Shown here in pieces: positions 21,201 through 28,350 of a stretch of DNA of 58,498 nt. A program made the translations under genes and the position numbers. Under the pieces are notes generated by a model. The model ran no database searches, was not told the DNA's origin, and saw only the letters and a program-made list of their open reading frames with translations. The stretch is from Solimicrobium sp. (GTDB lineage: Bacteria; Pseudomonadota; Gammaproteobacteria; Burkholderiales; Burkholderiaceae_D): the NCBI GenBank assembly GCA_021155915.1, contig JAJNBE010000009.1, positions 1-58,498 on the forward strand, written 5' to 3'. Each line of letters starts with the position of its first letter. Position 1 is the stretch's first letter.

Positions 21201-21395
21201 TATCGCATCCAGAAAAATATCCACTAACCTCACCATCGTCGTTCCCACGTGATTTTGGTTGGAATCCAGTATCGTAAACCTTTGGCGACGGCCGCCATTT
21301 TTTTATTGCCTAACCAAAATAGATAATGATGGCTGTCGACATGATTAACTTTCCGGCCCTCCATCAAAAGCACATGAGAATGAAAATGGGGAAGG
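21201..21395. repeat. Diverged inverted pair of the 125-bp repeat family
   Basis: The segment 21201–21269 read on the minus strand (CTGGATTCC ... ACGACGATGGTGAGG) matches the tandem unit at 18731. The segment around 21300–21395 on the plus strand (TGGCTGTCGACATG ... GCACATGAGAATGA) is a more diverged copy. Facing copies could fold into a hairpin. Confidence 0.55.
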
Positions 21396-21510
21396 TTTGT
21401 GCTTAAATCTAGATAGCATCACCTTAAGGGATTGCATAACGTTTTTCTAGCATATGCACTACAGCTATGCCACAATCCCCGTTTTATTTATCAAATAATT
21501 GTCAAAAAAA

Positions 21511-22332
21511 ATGCTCATCCACCCTTTGCCTGATCGAATTGCACTACAAGTTGGCCCGCTAGCCATTCACTGGTACGGGCTGATGTATTTACTCGCTTTC
21601 GTTTTATTCCTCGCCATAGGTCGTCTTCGTTTAAAACAATCCCACATTGTCGCGGCCGGATGGCGGTATGCGCATCTAGAAGACATGCTGTTTTATGGCG
21701 TGCTTGGCGTCGTGCTCGGCGGTCGTTTGGGCGAAGTGTTCTTCTATCATCCGACTTATTATGCGCAACATCCGTTAGAGATATTCGCAGTATGGGAAGG
21801 CGGCATGTCATTCCATGGCGGTTTCCTCGGGGTACTTTTAGCTTTGGCTATATGGTCAAAAAAAGCCGGGCGTAATGTGGCAGATGTCTATGACCTAATC
21901 GTACCATTGGTACCACTTGGCTATGCGTGTGGCCGCATTGGTAACTTTATCAACGCCGAACTCTGGGGCCGCGCTGCCGATCCTAGCCTACCCTGGGCAA
22001 TGATCTGGCCCAATGTCGACCAGCTTCCACGCCACCCATCGCCCATTTACCAAGCCTTAGTGGACGGTGTTTTAGTCTTCATCTTGTTATGGATTTATGC
22101 CCGAAAACAGCGTCCACGGTTAGCCGTCGGGGCGATGTATGTTTTATTGTACGGTTGCGCACGGTTCTTTACCGAGTATTTCCGGGTACCTGACTGGACG
22201 GTTAATGTCATCGGGTTTCAAATCTCTGCGGGACAAGTGCTTTCGATTCCCATGATTATTTTTGGAATAGTTGCTCTCTATTTTGCTTATCACAATATTG
22301 CTTTAGTCAACGAGAATCAACGGCTCTCTTAG
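21511..22332 (+). CDS. lgt: Prolipoprotein diacylglyceryl transferase
   Basis: Lgt transfers diacylglycerol from phosphatidylglycerol to the lipobox cysteine, the first step of lipoprotein maturation in the inner membrane. About 273 residues with seven or so membrane segments. The signature GRIGNFINAELWGR is complete, preceded by MSFHGGFLG. The ATG at 21511 (MLIHPLPDRIAL) fits the family start; a TTG at 21499 would add four residues. ilvD and lgt are often neighbours in betaproteobacteria. Confidence 0.96.
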   Translation: MLIHPLPDRIALQVGPLAIHWYGLMYLLAFVLFLAIGRLRLKQSHIVAAGWRYAHLEDMLFYGVLGVVLGGRLGEVFFYHPTYYAQHPLEIFAVWEGGMSFHGGFLGVLLALAIWSKKAGRNVADVYDLIVPLVPLGYACGRIGNFINAELWGRAADPSLPWAMIWPNVDQLPRHPSPIYQALVDGVLVFILLWIYARKQRPRLAVGAMYVLLYGCARFFTEYFRVPDWTVNVIGFQISAGQVLSIPMIIFGIVALYFAYHNIALVNENQRLS

Positions 22333-22617
22333 AACCGATCTTTAAGCATCCGGACAAGCGAAACTACAATCTACGAAAAAAATCATTAGAAAATAGTCGA
22401 CTCTCCACTTCGAAAGTTTCGTCGGATAAGCGCTAACTAAAATTCAGCCCGGAATTCCCATTAGAACGGAGCCAAGTGTGCTTCATTTAAGTCGTTTGGC
22501 ACGGGGTAAGGAGCGCGATTCACATTTTTTGGTGGAGGTTTTAGCCAATAGGTTATCCACTATTTTTAAATTTGGTTATTTAAATTTTATGAAAAAACAC
22601 ATCAAAAAATATGTACT

Positions 22618-23247
22618 TTGAGGGCTGCAATTAAACGAGACGATAACTCAGAAATATTAGACTTGGCTGGTGCTGATCTCGCTTCCACTTGCTTAAATGG
22701 CGCTAATTTGACTAATGCAAATCTGGCGGGAGCTAAATTCATTTTTACTCTCTTAAAAAATGCTGACTTAGCTGGAGCTAACTTGAAAGGAGCTCAGTTA
22801 TGGTACTCAAAATTGCAGGGGGCGAATTTGGCACACGCGGATTTGACCCAGGCCTCCTTCGATGGCACTCCACTGAATGGGCTTTACTTGATCTTCACAA
22901 ATCTGACAGGAGCAGACCTGACCTACAAAGACCTGACTGAAAGTGACTTAAAGGGGGCTAATTTGGCTGGGGCTTACTTACAATTTGCCAAGTTGACCAA
23001 AGACCACTTGCTGCAAATAAAATTGATTAACGCTGCAAGTTCTGATCCTGCCATTATGAGCGCAAGAAAAGAACAGGAAAAGCAAAAAGAATTCCAAAGA
23101 TATCAGTTGTTATTGTCCATCACTGAAAAGCTTACTTTTGTAGACAATAGTTTTCCTCAAGAGCTAATTAATCAAATTGCTTATGATATGCGTCTTGAGG
23201 ACCCCACACCTTTTCCCCTCAGGTATTATAAAAGAGTTAATTTATAA
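22618..23247 (+). CDS. Pentapeptide-repeat protein with C-terminal helical tail
   Basis: About 209 residues from a TTG. Residues 15–130 are tandem A(N/D)Lxx pentapeptides (LAGADL, LNGANL, LTNANL, LAGAKF and so on), which fold as a right-handed beta-helix. The last 75 residues are non-repeat and helical (ARKEQEKQKEF, then LINQIAYDM). No in-frame ATG exists upstream. A short out-of-frame start, ATGAAAAAACAC at 22590, would join this frame if one base were added in the following A run, so the 5' end may be frameshifted. Function is unknown. It overlaps the convergent EVE gene by a few bases. Confidence 0.7.
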   Translation: MRAAIKRDDNSEILDLAGADLASTCLNGANLTNANLAGAKFIFTLLKNADLAGANLKGAQLWYSKLQGANLAHADLTQASFDGTPLNGLYLIFTNLTGADLTYKDLTESDLKGANLAGAYLQFAKLTKDHLLQIKLINAASSDPAIMSARKEQEKQKEFQRYQLLLSITEKLTFVDNSFPQELINQIAYDMRLEDPTPFPLRYYKRVNL

Positions 23248-23718
23248 TCGACAGACTTTTGTAGGCAGTTCAACCATCCGAATTATCGTTCTCCACTCAG
23301 CCGCATTCACTGGCGTAATGGAGAGGCGATTTCCTCGTTTTAATACCTGCATTTCCTCCAGCTCGGGCTCGTTGCGCAATTCAGTCAAACTGATCAAACG
23401 TGTTTTACGTAGCGCACCGATGTCGACCAACATCCAGCGGGGCTGTTCTAGTGTAGCTTTAGGATCAAAATAATGGCTGGTGGCGTCAAACTGAGTGGGA
23501 TCGGGATAACTGTTACTGACCACCTCTGCCACGCCAACAATCCCCGGTTCTTTGCAACTTGAATGATAAAATAATACGCCGTCACCTACTCGCATGAGAT
23601 CACGCATAAAGTTGCGCGCTTGATAATTTCGCACCCCCTCCCACGCAATCACTTTCTGTGCTAATGCATCATCAATACTCACTTCATTGGGTTCTGATTT
23701 CATCAGCCAATATCGCAT
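23242..23718 (-). CDS. EVE domain protein
   Basis: The 158-residue protein begins RYWLMKSEPNEVS, the hallmark of the EVE/PUA-like family (human THYN1). It continues with GVRNYQARNFMRDLM and GVLFYHSSCKEPGIVG, which shape a pocket known to bind modified bases in nucleic acids. The precise ligand in bacteria is not settled. It lies just after 6S RNA and zapA on the same strand, a usual betaproteobacterial order. Confidence 0.92.
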   Translation of the reverse strand: MRYWLMKSEPNEVSIDDALAQKVIAWEGVRNYQARNFMRDLMRVGDGVLFYHSSCKEPGIVGVAEVVSNSYPDPTQFDATSHYFDPKATLEQPRWMLVDIGALRKTRLISLTELRNEPELEEMQVLKRGNRLSITPVNAAEWRTIIRMVELPTKVCRL

Positions 23719-23737
23719 TATTTTTCATTCTCCAATG

Positions 23738-23772
23738 GAAAAAGCGGTTGCATAAACTGTATGCAACCGCTT
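23738..23772 (-). terminator. Rho-independent terminator after 6S RNA
   Basis: On the minus strand AAGCGGTTGCAT pairs perfectly with ATGCAACCGCTT around a 7-base loop and runs into a short T tract. It lies between 6S RNA and the EVE gene. Confidence 0.85.
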
Positions 23773-23778
23773 GAAATA

Positions 23779-23952
23779 AGTCCCGCCGATGCCGCCGTAC
23801 CAGCATCCTGAACCTGAGCGGTTCAAGTGGCTGCGGTCAGTTTAATTTCGGGTTCATCGGACGATGCGACGCTCACACCAATTAAACAATTTCCACAGCC
23901 TATGCATAAAGATGGTTCAAGGAATATATGGCAACTGGCAAACACAGCAGGA
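23779..23952 (-). ncRNA. ssrS: 6S RNA
   Basis: 6S RNA binds the housekeeping RNA polymerase holoenzyme by imitating an open promoter. On the minus strand the sequence shows the typical 3' half, CTTGAACCGCTCAGGTTCA then GGATGCTGGTACGGCGGCATC, close to the E. coli form. The ends CCTGCTG (5') and CGGCGGG (3') pair as the closing stem. It lies immediately downstream of zapA, as in many proteobacteria. Ends are estimated to within about 5–10 bases. Confidence 0.82.
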
Positions 23953-23958
23953 AAGTAA

Positions 23959-23987
23959 ATTTTACCTTAATAAACCGTGCCTGATAA
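23959..23987 (-). promoter_or_regulatory. Sigma-70 promoter of 6S RNA
   Basis: On the minus strand TTATCA and TAAAAT are separated by 17 bases, and the expected transcription start falls at the 5' end of the 6S closing stem. Confidence 0.55.
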
Positions 23988-24028
23988 AAATTTTTTGTTG
24001 ATCTATTCAAAACACATACTTTACTTTT

Positions 24029-24340
24029 TTAAAACAGATTTTCTTGTGGCGCAAGCAATCCATCCAGCACTTTATTCATACCCTGAAGTTGAGTATTGAT
24101 TTCTGCCATACTCAATTCAGAAAAGGGACCATCGGGAGCCTTTGTGGCTAATAATTGAACGGAGATAGTCAATGCTGCCATCACAGCGATTTTATCTGTC
24201 CCTTTTATCTTAGTGGTGTCACGAAAATGACACATTTTTTCATCTAAGTAAGCTGCCGCTTGTATCAATGCAGCTTGCTCATCTTTTTTACAAGCAAGCT
24301 TATAAAGCTGTCCCATAATGGTGACATCTATCTGACTCAT
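24029..24340 (-). CDS. zapA: Cell division protein ZapA
   Basis: ZapA cross-links FtsZ filaments at the division site. The 103-residue protein begins with the ZapA fold (IDVTIMGQLYKLAC) and the AAAYLDEKM helix, followed by DKIAVMAALTIS and a short coiled-coil tail. It overlaps the end of the upstream zapB-like gene by four bases (ATGA), so the two are cotranslated, and 6S RNA follows. Confidence 0.93.
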   Translation of the reverse strand: MSQIDVTIMGQLYKLACKKDEQAALIQAAAYLDEKMCHFRDTTKIKGTDKIAVMAALTISVQLLATKAPDGPFSELSMAEINTQLQGMNKVLDGLLAPQENLF

Positions 24341-24600
24341 TCTATCTCCTGTGCAGTGTACGATTCCGCAGTTATAGGTAACGCAGCGGGTTCGTTAGAA
24401 GCTGGCTCATTAAAGGCCGAATGACTTAATACTGCAGACACCCGTTCGTGCGCTTGCTGAATTCGCTCCGTCAATTGGGCATTTGTTGCTGTCAACTGAG
24501 CAAGTTGACGTTGTAAATCGACATTTTCCTCGCGTAGGGTTTGCACTAATCCCACTATTTGCTCAATTTTTCTGGTTAGCTGGTGAAATTCATCAATCAT
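24337..24600 (-). CDS. ZapB-like coiled-coil protein
   Basis: About 87 residues from MIDEFHQLTRKIEQIV. The first 65 residues are a continuous heptad coiled coil (VQTLREENVDLQRQLAQL). Proteins of this type upstream of zapA are ZapB/TIGR02449-like and probably help organise the division ring. A longer frame to 24648 exists, but the ATG at 24600 has a GGAAA upstream and fits the family. Confidence 0.82.
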   Translation of the reverse strand: MIDEFHQLTRKIEQIVGLVQTLREENVDLQRQLAQLTATNAQLTERIQQAHERVSAVLSHSAFNEPASNEPAALPITAESYTAQEIE

Positions 24601-24765
24601 ATTAGTTTTCCGGGAAACGGGTGATATGCGTATTTTTAATAAAATCAAAGTATTGCATACAATTTAAGTAACTTCTCAATTATCCTCGCGCTACCGCTAT
24701 GGGCAGGGCAGGGCCCTTTACTTAAACTATTAACAAACCGCAGCGAGTTACGCTAACCCTCTGCC

Positions 24766-24785
24766 CACATTTTGCGCAAAATGTG
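24766..24785. repeat. 20-bp perfect palindrome
   Basis: CACATTTTGC followed directly by its complement GCAAAATGTG, in the gap between addA and the zapB-like gene. With no loop and no T run it is not a normal terminator. It could be an operator or chance. Confidence 0.5.
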
Positions 24786-24888
24786 AGGTGGATAGAGCGT
24801 TAGCTCAACCTACGGATGCTGCGCTTGCCTCGCTTTACAAAAAAGTTACTACTACTCTAAAGGTAATCTGAAGCGGAGCAAGTAAAAA

Positions 24889-27800
24889 TTAGCAGCGTGC
24901 CAATTCTACCAAACTGCCGTCCGACAATATTAAACCACCATGAATTTTTTTTTGATTATAAATCCGCTTCAAGGCGGAACAGTATTTGTTCAGTTGCTGC
25001 TCGTAATCCGTATGCTCAGTGGCCAACAGTTGCCGCTTAAAATCTAACACCCACACAGTATCATCAAAAACTACCACCCGATCTAGCCTAAGTAATTGAT
25101 GCTCGCTGATGATATCCATTTCGTTGCGTGCAAATCGAAAATGTGCAGGATTAAAGAAACGTTCTAATGCCGCATTGTGCAATATAGTCTGAGCATACAC
25201 GCGGATGACTTTAGCCAAGCTTAAGTTACAAGGCATCCATTGTGCAATGGTTGATGCATCTGGAATAGATATCGGCCATAAAGCGGGAACGTTGGTTAAT
25301 CGTTCCATCAGGCTATGTAGAGCAACGCCTTCTAATTGCGCTTCCTTATCTGCCACCTTATTCGCACTCAAGTTTAATGCACAAGAAGATAATGACAAAT
25401 CGGGCGGCATAAAACTAGACACCACGCATGGGGTTAGCCGCGCGGTTTGTTCATTGTCGTCTGTATTAAACGCACGATTTTCCCCAATTGCGTTGAATTC
25501 CTCCACTTCTTGTAGACGCTCATACCAACTACCCGGTTCGATTACCGCTTCTGATATATTCGTATCCGCTACTGAACCAGCGCCACTAATTTTACTAACA
25601 CTCACTCCACTAATAATTAGCCATTGTCGGGCCCGAGTGGCTGCAACATACAATAAATTCCAATTTTCTTGCACAGCTAGTTGATTCTCCTGCTCAAAAA
25701 AACCATTCCGCGCTGCTCCGCGTTGGTTCTTCCGGCCAAAAACGGAAAAATGCTTCGCAGTCGAGTCCTCGGTCAAGGGCCATTCGCATAAAATACCCAA
25801 CGTATCCTCGGCTGCCTGGCTGTGATTAGCATCTGCTAACACCACGACCCGCGCTTCCAAGCCCTTCGCGCTATGTATAGTAAGAATACGCATTGCATCC
25901 GCATTAGATTCCATGTGGGACTCATCCGGCGCGTCGCCTTCGCTACCAGATTGATACTCATTTAGAGCCGCAATAAATTTAGGAAGGCTCGGATAACGCC
26001 CGGCATCCATATTCAATGCCAACTCAATAAATGTTTCTAAATTTCCGACTACCTGACTGCGATTCGCATGGGTTGCTTGTTGCGCATAACGTTGAACCAA
26101 TTCACCTTGGTGCAAAATACGATCTAACAGATCATGTACTGGCAAGAAATGTGCTGCGCTCGTCCATGCTGTCAATAAATCTTCTGCACGTTGAAGTACA
26201 TTTTCCTGCACATTTTCCTTTGAATTTACTGACGCGCTTGACAAGGAATTCTTTAAATTTAACGCCACCAATCGTTTCCACCATGTAGTCTCACCGCATT
26301 GGGCCAATACTATTAAATCTTCATCGGTAGCAGAAATAATCGGTGACTTTAAAATATGTGCGAGCGCATGATCGTCATCAGGCGTCACCAAAAATCGTAA
26401 TAAGGCCATAATATCCGACACTTCCAGTGAATCTAAAAGACCACCGTGACGACTGGAAGCAAAAGGAATGCCCGCTTCGCGAAATGCAGTCTCATAAGCC
26501 GATAAGTGTGTACGGCGCCGTACAAGCACCATGACATCTGACCATGCCAATGCATTTCCGCTTTCCTCAGCCTGACCGCGCGCGACGCGCAATGCATGGG
26601 CGATCCTTCTTCCTTCCTTCAACCGGCGTAGATCTTCGGTTTCCTGCATTGGTGTTATGAACGGATTGCGCACTGTCGCGATTTCATTAAGCGTTCGCGC
26701 AGTTTGATTTTTTTTCTCGATCTCATCGTCACCATCGACCAGAGGTAACCGCCACACGACACCCTCTGATTTACTTAAGGTTGTTTGTTCGGTGTATAAA
26801 GGATTGTGCTTCATACAGGAATTTAACACCTGAACAATGCCGTTTGCATTCCGGCGCGTCTGGTTAGTGCGCAACATGTAAGCGCCTTGTGCTTGCAATA
26901 GCTCGCATGCCGCAGAAAAAACACGCGGATCGGCCCGCCTAAATCGGTAAATTGATTGTTTGGGATCACCCACTATAAAAACACTGGGGCGCCCGCCGTC
27001 GGCTCCGTACGCATCCAGCCAAGCACGCACAATACTCCACTGGAGCGGATTGGTATCTTGAAACTCATCTAACAGAATGTGCTTATACCGTGTATCTAAA
27101 CGACTATGCATGTACGCTGCATGATATTCTGACTGTAAAAGTCGATACGCTTGCCATTCCAGGTCTGCAAAATCAACTACGCGTTGATCGGCTTTTAAAG
27201 TCTGATAACAGTCCAGATAAGCCTGGCCTACTTCAAACAAAGCGTGATTAATTTGAATAACATTTTTCTCAGCGCTACGTTGCTGCAAATGGCGTAAATT
27301 TTCGGCAATAAGATCACATTCGTCGTCAAATAGAGCCGCGCAATCAGGACCTAAATCTTTTTCAAGCGCTGCTAGCAACGCATTCGTTTTTTTGTTAGAA
27401 CGATTCTTATCATCGGCACCAAAAAATTCATAACAAAGCGCGAGAAAACTTTCAATACTGCTACCCGCCGAAACAGCCATTTCTATCGCCACTGCACGCT
27501 TTTGATTTACTAGGGTTCCTTGTCCTAACCAATATGCAACTTGTTGAATACGTTGTAACCACTGCTCATCTTGCCATAAGCTCAAACGTGCATCGATGAC
27601 CCCATCCTCTCCACACAAATCATGCAACCAGTCCAACGGAGTTCCGCAGTCAGGGGCTTCATTACATGCCCACCATTCGACACGCTTTTCTAAAAAAGCC
27701 TCCAATAATTTTCGGGTGTTTACGTCACCTAGCTCTTCATATAAAAAAATAATCGCCTTTTTTAAGTCAGATTTTCCGCCGCTTTTTTCATTATCCTTTT

Positions 27801-28350
27801 CGACGGTTTTTTCATTATTCACTGACACCATTAATTGACGATAAGCTTCCTGACGTAACTCCGACGTGGATTCGGTCAACGTAAAACCATGGGGCACGCC
27901 AGAATTTATTGGGGCAATTTGAATTAAGCGCCCAAACCAACTATGAAAAGTATCTAGCGCTAATGTTTGTGGGCTCGACAGCACCTGTTCATAGAGTCCA
28001 CGGGCTTTCACTACTACCGAAACGAGTTGAGCGGTAGAAATGCCTCGCTCCAACAATAACTCAATAACTCTCTCATCATTAGACAGTGCTAATTCCTCCA
28101 ATAACCCCAGCAAACGTTGACGCATTTCTTGCGCCGCCTTGCGTGTAAAGGTAATTGCCAATAATTCAGCTGGCTCGGCACCGGCTAACAATAAACGTAC
28201 CATCCTTGCGACTAGCAACCATGTTTTTCCGCTTCCAGCACAAGCTTCCACAACAATAGAATTACGCGGGTCACACGCTACCTCAATAAACTGTCTGGCA
28301 TTAGAATCTTCCCCATTTATTTGATAAGAACTGCTTGTGGACACCTCCAT
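24889..28350 (-). CDS. addA: AddA-type helicase-nuclease (double-strand break repair)
   Basis: AddA is the UvrD-type helicase and nuclease subunit of AddAB, which processes DNA ends for recombination. About 1153 residues. Helicase motifs: Walker A EACAGSGKTWL (near residue 40), ITFTRKAAQEMRQR, LLDEFQDTNPLQW, GDPKQSIYRFRRADP and TIHSAKGLEARVV. The C-terminal nuclease has the E..R.D...LDFKR pattern (LLRLDRVVVF, then VWVLDFKRQ). The start used shares one base with the addB stop (TAATG); AAGGTG precedes it. Confidence 0.9.
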   Translation of the reverse strand: MEVSTSSSYQINGEDSNARQFIEVACDPRNSIVVEACAGSGKTWLLVARMVRLLLAGAEPAELLAITFTRKAAQEMRQRLLGLLEELALSNDERVIELLLERGISTAQLVSVVVKARGLYEQVLSSPQTLALDTFHSWFGRLIQIAPINSGVPHGFTLTESTSELRQEAYRQLMVSVNNEKTVEKDNEKSGGKSDLKKAIIFLYEELGDVNTRKLLEAFLEKRVEWWACNEAPDCGTPLDWLHDLCGEDGVIDARLSLWQDEQWLQRIQQVAYWLGQGTLVNQKRAVAIEMAVSAGSSIESFLALCYEFFGADDKNRSNKKTNALLAALEKDLGPDCAALFDDECDLIAENLRHLQQRSAEKNVIQINHALFEVGQAYLDCYQTLKADQRVVDFADLEWQAYRLLQSEYHAAYMHSRLDTRYKHILLDEFQDTNPLQWSIVRAWLDAYGADGGRPSVFIVGDPKQSIYRFRRADPRVFSAACELLQAQGAYMLRTNQTRRNANGIVQVLNSCMKHNPLYTEQTTLSKSEGVVWRLPLVDGDDEIEKKNQTARTLNEIATVRNPFITPMQETEDLRRLKEGRRIAHALRVARGQAEESGNALAWSDVMVLVRRRTHLSAYETAFREAGIPFASSRHGGLLDSLEVSDIMALLRFLVTPDDDHALAHILKSPIISATDEDLIVLAQCGETTWWKRLVALNLKNSLSSASVNSKENVQENVLQRAEDLLTAWTSAAHFLPVHDLLDRILHQGELVQRYAQQATHANRSQVVGNLETFIELALNMDAGRYPSLPKFIAALNEYQSGSEGDAPDESHMESNADAMRILTIHSAKGLEARVVVLADANHSQAAEDTLGILCEWPLTEDSTAKHFSVFGRKNQRGAARNGFFEQENQLAVQENWNLLYVAATRARQWLIISGVSVSKISGAGSVADTNISEAVIEPGSWYERLQEVEEFNAIGENRAFNTDDNEQTARLTPCVVSSFMPPDLSLSSCALNLSANKVADKEAQLEGVALHSLMERLTNVPALWPISIPDASTIAQWMPCNLSLAKVIRVYAQTILHNAALERFFNPAHFRFARNEMDIISEHQLLRLDRVVVFDDTVWVLDFKRQLLATEHTDYEQQLNKYCSALKRIYNQKKIHGGLILSDGSLVELARC

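Larger units (their letters stand above)
20717..21510. other. Intergenic region of repeats between ilvD and lgt
   Basis: About 790 bp without a supported gene. It contains MITE-like copy 2 and two diverged copies of the 125-bp repeat family in opposite orientations. The remaining sequence shows nothing I can name. Confidence 0.6.
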
